Made by a program: the position numbers and the translations under genes. Under the pieces are notes generated by a model. That model searched no databases, was not told the origin of the DNA, and worked only from the letters and a program-made list of their open reading frames with translations. Below, piece by piece: positions 25,546 through 34,581 of a stretch of DNA of 38,784 nucleotides (the stretch's first letter is position 1; each line of letters opens with the position of its first letter). This DNA is from Pseudomonadales bacterium (GTDB taxonomy: Bacteria; Pseudomonadota; Gammaproteobacteria; Pseudomonadales; Azotimanducaceae), in assembly GCA_016779565.1 (NCBI GenBank), contig JADHNJ010000021.1, forward strand, positions 1 through 38,784. Direction: 5' to 3'.

Positions 25546-26490
25546 TCAAGATTCCTTTGCAAGACTGACAATGACTTTGCGGATGCGATCGCCGCTGTAG
25601 GGATACCTGCCGTGCATGACCCGATGGTTATCAATCAGCGCGACGTCTCCTGATTGCCAAACCATGGGTTTTGTGAGGCTGGTCGCACTCTCGACAAGGG
25701 CATTGATGGCGGCCTCTGGAATGGCGCTTTCATCGCCAAAGGTGACCGGCGGTGGCGCGCTGCCGCTCGCTCGTTGCCAACCAAGGTTAGCCGCAATGAC
25801 CTGATTGTAAAAAGATTCTGTGCCATCAGGTAGCAACTTTACGGCCGGCAAAACGGGGGTTTCAGTAGCAATACCGTCATCTTGTTGCCATTGCCAACGA
25901 TACCCTAGCAACCCTAGTTTCTGCTCAGCATCCCGCCTAGTCTGCACACTTAACGTACTTCGCCAGCTCCTGCCCTGCCCTGAGGCCGGGTTATCCTCAT
26001 TTGGCATCTGCATACGATACTTCACCCCAAGAGCTCTAAATTGTTGAGCCCAGCGAGGATGCTTAGCCTTAAATTCAGACCAAAGTCTATCGGATCGGCA
26101 CAAAGGCGTCTCACCGCCCTGATCCGCCGGCGTTAAGCAACAAAAAAAGAGTTTTTCAGGCGATACAGGCGTCTGAGCCATCTCATGATGGAGATAGATT
26201 TCGATATCTGGCGGGGCTTCGTTTGCAGTAAAAACCCGGGGCGTCAGGTTTACCCGCACCGCATTCGACAATGAGTCCGCGTAGGTGAATGGGCTGTACC
26301 CAAAAGCTTCAGCAAACGTATCGAAATGCTCGGGTGTCTGAATAGGAAAGCCCCGAAATACCATCGCCCCAGCCTCTGCAAGTTGAGCCTTTAGGTCATT
26401 GCGGCAGGCTTTAATCCAGGTCTGCAATGCTCCGATGTCGCTCACATCTTTGCCATTATCAATGAGCAGTGGAAAAAGACCGTCAGTCAT
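25546..26490 (-). CDS. TauD/TfdA-like Fe(II)/2-oxoglutarate dioxygenase
   Basis: Non-heme iron oxygenase of 314 aa. The metal motif is HxE in 'LHHEMAQTPVSPEKLFF' (H101, E103), and the distal His is H293 in 'NHRVMHGRYPY', followed by the 2-oxoglutarate-binding Arg in 'GDRIRKV'. HxE with 'EMAQ' resembles the clavaminate-synthase-like branch of the TauD family, not taurine dioxygenase itself. ATG 26490 overlaps the upstream aldo/keto reductase stop by 8 bp, so the two are coupled. The reaction (hydroxylation or desaturation) and substrate are unknown. Confidence 0.87.
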   Translation of the reverse strand: MTDGLFPLLIDNGKDVSDIGALQTWIKACRNDLKAQLAEAGAMVFRGFPIQTPEHFDTFAEAFGYSPFTYADSLSNAVRVNLTPRVFTANEAPPDIEIYLHHEMAQTPVSPEKLFFCCLTPADQGGETPLCRSDRLWSEFKAKHPRWAQQFRALGVKYRMQMPNEDNPASGQGRSWRSTLSVQTRRDAEQKLGLLGYRWQWQQDDGIATETPVLPAVKLLPDGTESFYNQVIAANLGWQRASGSAPPPVTFGDESAIPEAAINALVESATSLTKPMVWQSGDVALIDNHRVMHGRYPYSGDRIRKVIVSLAKES

Positions 26491-27451
26491 AAATAGGGTG
26501 TAGAGTATTAAAGGCTTGCTCACAGAAATGCCCCGGATCGTTGTATCTGCGATCTTGGTTAAGCGCTGAAATAGCGCTCATCTCTGATTCTGAGAGCCTG
26601 ATTTCAGTCGAGGCTAAGTTTTGCCGCATGCGAGCTGGGTTGCTGCTTTTTACCACCACAGACGTGCCTCGTTGCAGCGCCCACGCGAGTGCGATCTGCG
26701 CCGGCGAGACCTGATGTTGCTCAGCAACGGCAATCATTATCTCATTTTCAAGCAGAGATTCCTCTGGTTCAGCCATTTCCAACTCAACATATGACAGCGA
26801 TCCTAAGGGCGAGAAAGCGGTTACTGCGAGGCCATACGCTTTCGCCATCGCCACTAAACGCGTTTGAGTGAGATAGGGATGGGACTCGATCTGTAAAAGC
26901 GCCGGCGTTTCACTGGCATAGTTCATCAGATCATGGAGTAGGCCCGAGTTATAATTACACACTCCGATGTGAGTAACCTTACCGGCGGCTTTAACTTGTT
27001 CCATCGCGCGCCAAGTTTCGAATAAGGGCACCTTTGCTTTCACCATCACTGGTTGCGCCTCATCAGGATCATGAATCCACTCAGGCGGATAGCGTTTTTC
27101 AAAAGGCACATAGGCCAAAGCAATTGGAAAATGAATTAAATATAAATCAATATAATCCAACCCTAGATCGGTCAAGGTCCGCTCCAGAGCGGCTGGCACA
27201 TGATCCGGATGATGATAGGTATTCCATAGTTTAGAAGTAATCCACAAATCTGACCGCTCACAAAGCCCCGCATCTAATGCCCGCTGTATACCCCGCCCAA
27301 CAGCAACTTCATTACCGTAATCGCAAGCACTATCGAAATGCCGATAGCCAACTTTAATGGCTTCAAAAACCGCATCTGCTGTGTCTGCCTCTGGGATTTT
27401 CCACAGCCCAAAGCCGATTGATGGCATGTCTTCAATAGTCGCGTAGGGCAT
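26483..27451 (-). CDS. Aldo/keto reductase, xylose-reductase-like (AKR2B type)
   Basis: NADPH-dependent TIM-barrel reductase of 322 aa. The catalytic tetrad is D40, Y45 ('DSACDYGNE'), K74 ('ITSKLWN') and H107 ('LIHFPIA'). The insertion 'FPIALAYVPFEKRYPPEW' after the His, and the end 'RYNDP', resemble yeast xylose reductases. The cofactor site includes 'VVVKSSNPARMRQN'. The start at 27451 has AGGAAGGA upstream. First gene of a two-gene operon with the TauD-like dioxygenase. The physiological substrate need not be xylose. Confidence 0.88.
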   Translation of the reverse strand: MPYATIEDMPSIGFGLWKIPEADTADAVFEAIKVGYRHFDSACDYGNEVAVGRGIQRALDAGLCERSDLWITSKLWNTYHHPDHVPAALERTLTDLGLDYIDLYLIHFPIALAYVPFEKRYPPEWIHDPDEAQPVMVKAKVPLFETWRAMEQVKAAGKVTHIGVCNYNSGLLHDLMNYASETPALLQIESHPYLTQTRLVAMAKAYGLAVTAFSPLGSLSYVELEMAEPEESLLENEIMIAVAEQHQVSPAQIALAWALQRGTSVVVKSSNPARMRQNLASTEIRLSESEMSAISALNQDRRYNDPGHFCEQAFNTLHPIYD

Positions 27452-27938
27452 TGTTGATCCTTCCTGGTTGTCTTCTCTCACTCAGTAATCGCCTTAATGT
27501 GTTTAGGCTAACGGGACTGGTCAAATGATTTGACAGTTTGTTTTGTCCTTTTCCTTCGTGACAAGAAGCGGGCTCAGCTCGCCCTCATATTGATCAGTTA
27601 CTTTAAAGCAGTTGAATCAAATGGGTAAGTATCAAGCAACCTTTTTAAGGCCAAGGGGCTCACCAACCCTCTAATAACCACTGTTGGCGGCTATGCCTTG
27701 TGAAAGACCGAACACTATCGTTTCAAAGATCCTATTTTTTTGCTGCTCGCTGTTTTTGATCTATCAGCTCGGCGCTAGCCCGAAACAACAACCTGGGTAC
27801 TCACCAAGCCGGCATGATTGACGACTCCGGATCGGAAGCCTCGCTTCCAACTGTTTTGAAGCAACTCGCTCAGAGATAAGCCCCTCTCGGACGGGACAAA
27901 GCGCCTTTAGCAGGGGTTAGTTTCCGCACCATAAAAAA
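27452..27938. other. Non-coding stretch upstream of the aldo/keto reductase operon
   Basis: No gene is supported here. It should contain the promoter of the minus-strand operon. One hairpin, GGAAGC-CTC-GCTTCC at 27834-27848, followed by AACTGTTTT on the plus strand, resembles a weak terminator, but no plus-strand gene precedes it; a small RNA ending there is conceivable. Confidence 0.4.
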
Positions 27939-27955
27939 TTGGCACTCGAATTGCT
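27939..27955 (+). promoter_or_regulatory. Sigma-54 (RpoN)-type promoter
   Basis: The sequence TTGGCACTCGAATTGCT matches the consensus YTGGCACG-N4-TTGCW at every core position except the G after GGCAC. The invariant GG (27941-27942) and GC (27953-27954) are separated by exactly 10 nt, as required for -24/-12 elements. A start near 27966 is expected. It faces a 31-codon cistron 55 bp downstream and no other plus-strand gene for over 3 kb. Confidence 0.5.
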
Positions 27956-28010
27956 TTAACTGGCGCGTACCAACCCATCCAGTCAGCAATGTACTAAAAC
28001 GGAGCATCTA

Positions 28011-28106
28011 ATGTCTAAAAAACGCCTAATTAATGTCACTAACGCCTCACTTGAGTGCACCCTTGTCATCGCCAGTCTCGTGATCGCGGTGCCATTTTTC
28101 GTTTAG
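28011..28106 (+). CDS. 31-residue hydrophobic peptide
   Basis: ATG at 28011 preceded by GGAG with a 6-nt spacer, 31 codons, TAG stop. The N-terminus is basic ('MSKKRLIN') and the second half is a single hydrophobic helix ('CTLVIASLVIAVPFFV'), the layout of many bacterial single-span small membrane proteins. It lies 45 bp downstream of the expected start site of a sigma-54-type promoter and 35 bp before a strong hairpin, as if it were a complete transcription unit of about 200 nt. No family is recognised. The alternative is that the transcript acts as an RNA and the frame is chance. Confidence 0.45.
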   Translation: MSKKRLINVTNASLECTLVIASLVIAVPFFV

Positions 28107-28140
28107 CGCTTGCCCGCGACTTTAGGCAGTCCGACCCTCT

Positions 28141-28166
28141 AGAGTCGCTGAACCCTCAGGGACTCT
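28141..28166 (+). terminator. Hairpin ending the small transcription unit
   Basis: Inverted repeat AGAGTC-G-CTGA-ACCC-TCAG-G-GACTCT: a 6-bp stem, a G/G mismatch, a 4-bp stem and a 4-nt loop. It follows the micro-cistron by 35 nt. There is only a short TTCC after it and no T-tract, so intrinsic termination is uncertain; it may instead serve as an RNA 3'-end structure. It also lies downstream of the amidohydrolase gene on the minus strand. Confidence 0.4.
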
Positions 28167-28221
28167 TCCAGTCACCGCTACTCGGCCAACATTAAAGGCG
28201 CCGACACCGGTTGCACGACAA

Positions 28222-29439
28222 TTACGGATTGCCTAAGGCGCTTTTGTGAACACTTAGGCGATCGTGATCCTGGAGTACCGCAATATCAGTCAAAGGGTCA
28301 CCGTCAACGATGACAACATCCGCAATCGCGCCCTCCTTTAACTGGCCCAGACAACCGTCAGGCGCAAATGCTTCCCCTCCGTTTCGCGTGGCGCAAATTA
28401 ACGCTTCGGCTGGACGCATACCAAACATGTCGACGAAATACGCCAGATCCTTCGCGTAGGTACCATGAGGTGCAATACTAATCCCATAGTCTCCGCCAAC
28501 CACCATCTTAACGCCGGCTGCGCGCATCTTTTCAACAGAGACAACCGTCGCTTCTATTTCTCGCTCGTATCCCTGCGCCCGCACTGTCTCTTTGCTGATA
28601 CCTAAAGACTCGCACTGGGCCAGATACTGCACTTCCCAGGCAATCGCTGGGCCTACGAAAACACGGTCGCGGGCGGCTTGTAAAAGGTCGACGGCTTCTG
28701 AATCCAGATAATTGGCGTGACCAATAAAGTCAACGCCAGCTCTCACCGCTTGCTTGACCGCGGCAGCCGAACGAGCATGACAAGCTACCCGCATCTTCCG
28801 CCGATGCGCCTCTTCCACAACGGCGAACACTTCTTCATCACAAAATGACAGTTCTCCAGGCGGGTTAGTGCGATTAATCAATTCACCATCAATAAAGATT
28901 TTCACCACATCAACACCGTCACGCCGTTGCTCCCGCACGGCCTTACGAAGCGCCCAGGGACCATCTGCAATTTGTGATAGGCCACCGGGCGAGTCAACAT
29001 TACTGGCTGTTGCGCCAAGGTCCCTACCCGCGGCTAATAACCTTGGACCTGGAATTCGGCCAGAATCAATAGCAGCGCGAAGCGCAATATCGATTTTATA
29101 GGTAGAGCCGAAACTGACTGCAGAAGTAAACCCTGCTGACAGCATTTTCTTCGCATTACCAACGGCAACAATCGTCGCATCTTCAACGCTTGTCGCACCG
29201 ATTCCAAAGGGACTGACATCTGCAAAAGATAGATGTGCATGGGTCTCGGTCATCCCAGGCATAATAAACTTGCCCGAGGCATCTACTGTCCGACAGCCCA
29301 AGGAAGACTGAGGTAGCGCGCTGGTTGGACCGACAAAGGCAACCCTGCCGTCTCGGACCCAAACGGCACCATCGGCGATTACGGATTCATCAAGCGCGGG
29401 AAATACCGTTGCGTGGGTATAGATCAAATCATCTTGCAT
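28222..29439 (-). CDS. Amidohydrolase family protein (metal-dependent, imidazolonepropionase-like)
   Basis: TIM-barrel metal hydrolase of 405 aa. Metal ligands are H67 and H69 ('TETHAHLSF'), a bridging Lys candidate in 'VVKIFIDGEL', His in 'ACHARS' and 'IGHANYL', and the final Asp in 'GGDYGIS'. The N-terminal beta-sandwich ('DGAVWVRDGRVAFVG') and the C-terminal 'GAIADVVIVDGDPLTDI' are typical of the subgroup acting on cyclic amides or dipeptides. It lies 11 bp after the ABM gene in a three-gene operon. The substrate is unknown. Confidence 0.9.
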   Translation of the reverse strand: MQDDLIYTHATVFPALDESVIADGAVWVRDGRVAFVGPTSALPQSSLGCRTVDASGKFIMPGMTETHAHLSFADVSPFGIGATSVEDATIVAVGNAKKMLSAGFTSAVSFGSTYKIDIALRAAIDSGRIPGPRLLAAGRDLGATASNVDSPGGLSQIADGPWALRKAVREQRRDGVDVVKIFIDGELINRTNPPGELSFCDEEVFAVVEEAHRRKMRVACHARSAAAVKQAVRAGVDFIGHANYLDSEAVDLLQAARDRVFVGPAIAWEVQYLAQCESLGISKETVRAQGYEREIEATVVSVEKMRAAGVKMVVGGDYGISIAPHGTYAKDLAYFVDMFGMRPAEALICATRNGGEAFAPDGCLGQLKEGAIADVVIVDGDPLTDIAVLQDHDRLSVHKSALGNP

Positions 29440-29450
29440 AGCAGATGTCC

Positions 29451-29798
29451 CTAGTCCGAAAAAAATACAGTTTTCTTTTCACCGTTTGGCCCATACACCG
29501 GTTCGCTACGTTCGGTCAGGTAGGCTTGATTGATACTTTCTTTAACATTCGCGGAGCCAAGCAACTCGACCATTTTCAAATAATTCGGATGTTTAAAATG
29601 TGCTGCTAGCGCATCGCTTGTTTCCCACAACTCGTAAACTTGAATTCGCGTTGGGACAGCAGGATCTGGCGCAAAACAGTAATCGACACAGCCGGCTTCT
29701 TCCACCCGAGTTGCAAGCTGCACCTCTTTGGTGATCGCCACTGCGTGATCACGATCCGCTTGATTTTCAAATCCTAAGGCAGCAACAACAATGATCAT
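29451..29798 (-). CDS. Antibiotic biosynthesis monooxygenase (ABM) domain protein
   Basis: Protein of 115 aa with a ferredoxin-like ABM fold: 'TRVEEAGCVDYCFAPDP', 'TRIQVYELWETSDALAAHFKHPNYLKM' seen as 'QVYELWET' and 'AHFKHPNY'. Relatives are cofactor-free quinol-type monooxygenases or stress enzymes. The ATG overlaps the NHL gene stop (ATGA), so it is translationally coupled. In this operon it may act on an intermediate made by the neighbouring enzymes. Confidence 0.85.
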   Translation of the reverse strand: MIIVVAALGFENQADRDHAVAITKEVQLATRVEEAGCVDYCFAPDPAVPTRIQVYELWETSDALAAHFKHPNYLKMVELLGSANVKESINQAYLTERSEPVYGPNGEKKTVFFSD

Positions 29799-30838
29799 TT
29801 GAGTTCTCCGGTAAAGTTAGCTTGAGTCCATCGACGGTGGGACGGGCCGGCCGGCCCTCTCAGTTCGCCAGCATGTTCAGGATAGACCGAAGCTGTATAC
29901 AAATCACCATGGGCATCTACTGCAAGTTGATGTATATATATCGCAATATTTTCGATCCGATTTTTCACGGCGCCAGAATCCTCATCAAGGATCGCTAGAT
30001 GACTCATTTTGTCGCTCGCGTAGATCTCGTTGCCATAGCAAGCGAGGCTTAAGGGCGTAATATGCGTCCATTCATCGATGTAATCACCGTCCTCTGTAAA
30101 GCGTTGAATACGATGCTGGCTACCTGACGCAACTTCTGCACGATAAGCGGGTATCTGCCCCGGCACTGTCATGTAATCATGGAAATTGCCTCCACATAGA
30201 TCTGCAACCAATATTCTTCCCTTTGAGTCGATGGCAAGCGCATGAGGCGTATTGAACTGGCCCGGACCCCGGCCCCAGCTACCCACTGATTTTAGAAACT
30301 GACCTTCTGCTGAAAACCATACCAATCGAGAATTCCAGTAACCATCGGCAACCACGATGTTACCGTTCGCTTGCACAGCCACGGCAGTCGGTCCGTTGAA
30401 ATGCGCCTCATCATCACCCCATTGACCAAACGTTCCAAGCTCTAACAGAAGCTCTCCATTGGGATGAAACTTCTTAACGACGTGACCATCCCGATCTGTC
30501 GTCCAAAACATGCCGTCTTTTTCGATGTAGAGCGTATGCGCACCTAATGCGAAGCCACGCTCATCAGAGCGACCCCATTTACCCAGATAGTCGCCATCTC
30601 GATTGAACATCGAGATACTGCTCTTACCCATTTTGTCTTTAAGCGCCAACGGATGTGCCGCCCAATGCTCAATATCCCGAGTAAACAAATACACAATGCC
30701 GGCGGCATCGACAGCAACACCTGATCCCATCTCGAACTGCATATCCTCAGGATATCGGGGCCAGTGCTCTACCCTGTGATAACCGCGACGAGGATCATCT
30801 CGGTCTGTATTGTTCTCTACATCATGCGAAGTACACAT
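29795..30838 (-). CDS. NHL-repeat beta-propeller protein, peptidyl-alpha-hydroxyglycine lyase-like
   Basis: Propeller of about 347 aa with NHL-type repeats: 'GSGVAVDAAGIVYLFTRD', 'FNGPTAVAVQANGNIVVADGYWNSRLVWFS' (seen as 'GPTAVAVQANGNIVVADGYWN'-like pieces) and 'FNTPHALAIDSKGRILVADL'. The repeat pattern is closest to the lyase domain of peptidylglycine amidating enzymes, but no signal peptide is visible at the chosen start. ATG 30838 was preferred to an extension to 31036, because the first 66 residues of that longer frame are not family-like. It is first in the operon with ABM and amidohydrolase genes. The function is uncertain. Confidence 0.8.
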   Translation of the reverse strand: MCTSHDVENNTDRDDPRRGYHRVEHWPRYPEDMQFEMGSGVAVDAAGIVYLFTRDIEHWAAHPLALKDKMGKSSISMFNRDGDYLGKWGRSDERGFALGAHTLYIEKDGMFWTTDRDGHVVKKFHPNGELLLELGTFGQWGDDEAHFNGPTAVAVQANGNIVVADGYWNSRLVWFSAEGQFLKSVGSWGRGPGQFNTPHALAIDSKGRILVADLCGGNFHDYMTVPGQIPAYRAEVASGSQHRIQRFTEDGDYIDEWTHITPLSLACYGNEIYASDKMSHLAILDEDSGAVKNRIENIAIYIHQLAVDAHGDLYTASVYPEHAGELRGPAGPSHRRWTQANFTGELK

Positions 30839-31833
30839 AACAGCTCGCCTAATTGTAAGTTCCTTCAGAGTATCCAGCCTAATGCTTGGCTGCAATAGCT
30901 GCAGCCCTAAAGCCCAGCTCAACGTTTTCTTAGAATTTGCTGCAGCATTTTCCTCGGGCGCAAAAGACAACCTATGAAGCGAACTTTGCATATCTACAAG
31001 GGGTCTCGACCGACTTTCTTGGCCAGTGCCGATCACTGGCTCACCTGAGTACCGTGGGTTAGTGTGTCCGGCTCGAGCAGATGGCGCGCATTGAAGCCTT
31101 GAGGACTTGAAAGCTCAAAGACTTGAATTTTGGTATTGCTCTTTTCGAATAATGACGAATTACGATTTACGCTCTGCCATTTACCGACAGCGAATCTTGG
31201 CCGGTCTCACCCAACATACCTCACCCAGTTGCCTTCGCTGCCAGAGCCGGTCCCGTTGCTATACCCTAGCCCCGCACCGTTGACCCACCCTTGTGGCTCG
31301 GCGAAACAACATCAAAGCCGCAGAGGAAGCTTTGCGTCACCGAGCAGCCGATGACCCAGGGGGGCAAGACCAAGGCGTCCGCTGGCCGCCGTCTTCGACC
31401 CCAGGAGACCTGCCGCACTTACTCTTTGCGAAGACTTGGGCGATAAAACTCGACGGTCTGCCGACGGTAGAGCCTAATTAACCGGCTACCATGGCGCCAG
31501 TTTAAGGCTATGCGACTCGTTGATCGAGGCAGATCGTCCTTGGGGGTTTGGCGCGCCTGCTAATCTGCTCGGCAAAAAATAAACATCCCCATCCTAAGCG
31601 AATGTATTAGGATCATTTGCCTTCTTCAGACAGAGCGCTTTTACAGACCAGATCGCCTTGCCTAAGAAGGTTTAGGTTTTAGCCACGTAACTCAATCAGC
31701 AAGTCGCTGACGTGATGGTTTTGGTGGTTATTCAAAGTATGACTTAAATGCTAATCTCCTAAGAAACCGAAATTTTATTCGCCAAAACCACGACAAAACG
31801 CTGTTTGATCAGTGGCACCTCGAGGACCAAATT
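30839..31833. other. Long intergenic region, about 1 kb
   Basis: No convincing gene. Several short open frames exist, the longest of 62-74 codons on the plus strand, none with a Shine-Dalgarno. One at 31293-31481 contains 'RAADDPGGQDQGVRWPPS', which could be a scrap of a lost gene, but I recognise no family. The region must hold divergent promoters for the NHL operon and the GPH transporter. Confidence 0.45.
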
Positions 31834-33264
31834 TTGACAGCAGACATCAATAACGTACTCACATGGCGGGTTCGCTTTATGTTTGCTGTCGGTCAAATCC
31901 CTGAAGGCGTTCAATCCACATCATTTGGGTTCTTTCTATTATTTTTTTATAACCAAGTACTGGGGTTATCCGGCTTCTTAGCCAGTCTCGCTATTGTCAT
32001 AGCCATTGTCGTTGATGCGATCAGCGACCCTATCATTGGCGCTTGGTCTGATGGCTTTCGTCATCGTTGGGGCCGCCGCCACCCTTTTATGTATGCCGGC
32101 GCAATCCCCTTCGCTTTATGCTTCTACTGTTTATTCGCGCCTCCTGAGGTCATGACCGAAATCCAAACTTTTTTATGGTTAGTTTCATTCGCCGTATTAA
32201 CCCGTACCACTCAGTCAGTGTACTCGATACCACACACTTCACTGACCGCTGAACTGTCCACTGATTATCAAGAACGTACCCGCCTGTCCTCGTTGAGGGG
32301 TGTCTTGCAATCTGTGGGTATGCTCATGGTATTTTTAATTGGTCTGCAGGTATTTTTCGAAGGCACACCAGAATTCCCCAATGGCCAGCTAAATCCTGCC
32401 GCTTACCCGCAATTTGCGCTGACTTTTGCCCTCATTATTTTTGCCGGGGTCGTCCTTACGGCTTGGGGTACCCATAGTCATATTCCACATCTGCCCCAGG
32501 GCAATCAGGAACGGCAGCCCTTCAGCCTTCGTCAGGTGGTTAATGAGGCGCTGATGGCATTTAGCCTACGGTCATTTCGTTCGGTTGTCCTGACCGGAGT
32601 TCTGTTTGGTATGACTATGGGGATGGTGTCGGCATTATCGATTTATCTCGGCACCCTCTACTTTGAGTTTAGTTTAGAGCTGATTGGACTTTCATTTCCG
32701 GCCTCGGTGCTGGGCAGTTTCATCGGCGCAGGCCTCGCCACTCCCCTTGGGCGTTTTTTTACGGAGAAGAAAACCTTGCTCATCTCTGGGCTACTTTGGT
32801 ATGCCGGATGGAATACTTTGCCCATCATATTAAGTCTGTTCGGGCTAGCGCCTGAACCTGGCGACCCTGCTTTGTTCTATCTCGTCATGATTGCCAATGC
32901 GATCTGCAGTATGGGCATCGGCGTACTGACCGTCATGATGGGATCGATGATTTCCGATATCACCGACCAGCATGAGGAAAGGCATGGAGACCGCAGTGAA
33001 GGCATTTATTTCGCCGCCTCATCATTCGCTGCTAAAGCCATTGGCGGGTTTGGCATTGTGATATCTGGGGTGGTAGTTGACTTAGCTGGCATCCAGCGCA
33101 GCGCGACAGTGGAAACCATCGACCCTGCATCACTTACGACGCTCGCACTTGCTATGGGCCCCGGCGTGTTGTGCATGATTGGGGTCACAATCATTGCCGC
33201 AAGTTTTTACGACCTCTCGGCCGCCGAGCACGCCAGAATTCGCAGCCTGCTGGCTGGTGACTAG
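31834..33264 (+). CDS. MFS transporter, GPH type (second copy)
   Basis: Twelve-helix symporter of 476 aa. The GPH loop reads 'AISDPIIGAWSDGFRHRWGR' followed by 'RHPFMYAGAIP', and 'YSIPHTSLTAELSTDYQERT' is the second family block. The start is TTG with GAGG about 8 nt upstream. It is clearly related in family to the protein at 13206-14735 but quite different in sequence, so not a recent duplicate. It is followed after 119 bp by the dioxygenase/HD-oxygenase pair and may import their substrate, though GPH proteins usually carry sugars. Confidence 0.87.
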   Translation: MTADINNVLTWRVRFMFAVGQIPEGVQSTSFGFFLLFFYNQVLGLSGFLASLAIVIAIVVDAISDPIIGAWSDGFRHRWGRRHPFMYAGAIPFALCFYCLFAPPEVMTEIQTFLWLVSFAVLTRTTQSVYSIPHTSLTAELSTDYQERTRLSSLRGVLQSVGMLMVFLIGLQVFFEGTPEFPNGQLNPAAYPQFALTFALIIFAGVVLTAWGTHSHIPHLPQGNQERQPFSLRQVVNEALMAFSLRSFRSVVLTGVLFGMTMGMVSALSIYLGTLYFEFSLELIGLSFPASVLGSFIGAGLATPLGRFFTEKKTLLISGLLWYAGWNTLPIILSLFGLAPEPGDPALFYLVMIANAICSMGIGVLTVMMGSMISDITDQHEERHGDRSEGIYFAASSFAAKAIGGFGIVISGVVVDLAGIQRSATVETIDPASLTTLALAMGPGVLCMIGVTIIAASFYDLSAAEHARIRSLLAGD

Positions 33265-33383
33265 GCATATTTTATGCCCGTAAAGCTAATCATGTTTGCG
33301 ATTTTGTTCGCGGTTACCGGGCTTCCGGAAGGGCATTTACTTTAAGCCGGGTTCACAAAAAAATACTCTTAAACCTCCACAAA

Positions 33384-34577
33384 ATGTTATTGCCCAATCT
33401 TAATTACAGATCTAACATCTGGAGGATTTCCATCAGGTCTTACCCCGTGTCTTACGCTAAACCCCTTACTGCGAGTCTGACAGTTGGCACCGACCCACTT
33501 TCTTTAATCCTGCTATCTAATGGTTCCGAGATATCGTTGCCAGCACTTTGGGTGCGTGAGCGGACCCAAGATCCCAGTCAACTAGACCACTGCTCTCAGC
33601 AGCGTTTGTTCAATCCGCATGCTTTACCAATTGATCTAAGTTTTCAATCCATAGTTGAAACCGACACAGGGGTTTTTATTCGCTTCAGTGACAGTCATGA
33701 AGAATGCTTCGACAAAAAATGGCTCCTGGATGCCGCCTGCTACCAAACCTCGCGGCCATCACCAAAGCCTTGGAACAGCGCGCACAGCATCCACCGCGTC
33801 GCCTGGCAAGCCCTTGATAAGCGACAAGTAGTTGTTGAAACCCTTGACCGTTATTTCGTCGATGGTTTTTTCCTACTCACGCAAGCGCCGACAACCCGTC
33901 AGTCCATCCTCGAGGTTGCTGAAACGTTCGGGAAGGTGCGAGAAACCAATTTTGGTCAGGTTTTTGAGGTGGTGAGTCGAGAAGGTTCAGAGGACCTCGC
34001 CTACCGAAATGTCGCGCTCGATTTGCATACCGACAATCCCTATCGCGCGGACCCGCCCGGGATCCAATTGCTTCATTGCCTGGTCAATGATGCCCGAGGC
34101 GGAGAAACTACCTTGGTCGATAGCTTGGCCGTTTGTGAAGCATTGAGGCGCATTGACCCTGACGGTTTTAATTTGCTCACCCAACTTGCCGTTCGCTTTC
34201 GCTATGTTGACGACTGCTATGACATCGAATCAGAAAAGCCGCTTATTGCTTTAGACGCCATTGGCAACGTCAAAGGATTATATTACAGCCCTAGACTCGA
34301 TTTTTTACCCCTTGCTTCTGAGTCAGTGCTTCAAATGTTCCACCGAGCTCGGAAGGGCCTTGCGATGTTGCTCGCCGACCCTAGCTATAAACTAAGCTTT
34401 CGGCTAAGGCCCGGAGATGTACTGATATTTGATAATCTACGACTACTGCATGGTCGTGAGGCTTTCGACCCAACTGATGGACAAAGACACTTACAGGGCT
34501 GTTATATTGATCCCGATGAGTTGATTAGCAAGCACAAACGTCTTAGACGCCAAATGATGGCTGAACCTGGATACTAA
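33384..34577 (+). CDS. Gamma-butyrobetaine-hydroxylase-like dioxygenase, TmpA-type candidate
   Basis: Fe(II)/2-oxoglutarate oxygenase of 397 aa or slightly less. An N-terminal GBBH-like domain ('[15 protein letters not shown]', '[10 protein letters not shown]') has lost the CxC cluster of zinc-binding cysteines seen in gamma-butyrobetaine hydroxylases. The catalytic domain has H215 and D217 in '[15 protein letters not shown]', H356 in '[12 protein letters not shown]' and R368. It ends 4 bp before a PhnZ/TmpB-like gene, the arrangement of TmpA, which hydroxylates 2-trimethylaminoethylphosphonate at C1. The start is unsure: ATG 33384 and GTG 33447 are both possible, and a perfect GGAGG at 33421-33425 precedes neither at normal spacing. 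Confidence 0.85.
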   Translation: MLLPNLNYRSNIWRISIRSYPVSYAKPLTASLTVGTDPLSLILLSNGSEISLPALWVRERTQDPSQLDHCSQQRLFNPHALPIDLSFQSIVETDTGVFIRFSDSHEECFDKKWLLDAACYQTSRPSPKPWNSAHSIHRVAWQALDKRQVVVETLDRYFVDGFFLLTQAPTTRQSILEVAETFGKVRETNFGQVFEVVSREGSEDLAYRNVALDLHTDNPYRADPPGIQLLHCLVNDARGGETTLVDSLAVCEALRRIDPDGFNLLTQLAVRFRYVDDCYDIESEKPLIALDAIGNVKGLYYSPRLDFLPLASESVLQMFHRARKGLAMLLADPSYKLSFRLRPGDVLIFDNLRLLHGREAFDPTDGQRHLQGCYIDPDELISKHKRLRRQMMAEPGY

Positions 34578-34581
34578 TCGA

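Noticed and set aside
30839..31036. 66-residue N-terminal extension of the NHL protein
   Set aside because: It has no family-like content and lies before the natural propeller start; ATG 30838 is preferred although its ribosome site is weak.
13206..33264. Recent duplication of the two GPH transporters
   Set aside because: They share only family motifs; sequences differ throughout, so they are distant paralogues.
33384..34577. Carnitine biosynthesis (true gamma-butyrobetaine hydroxylase)
   Set aside because: The N-terminal zinc cysteines are missing and the 4-bp link to a PhnZ-like gene fits TmpA better; not fully excluded.
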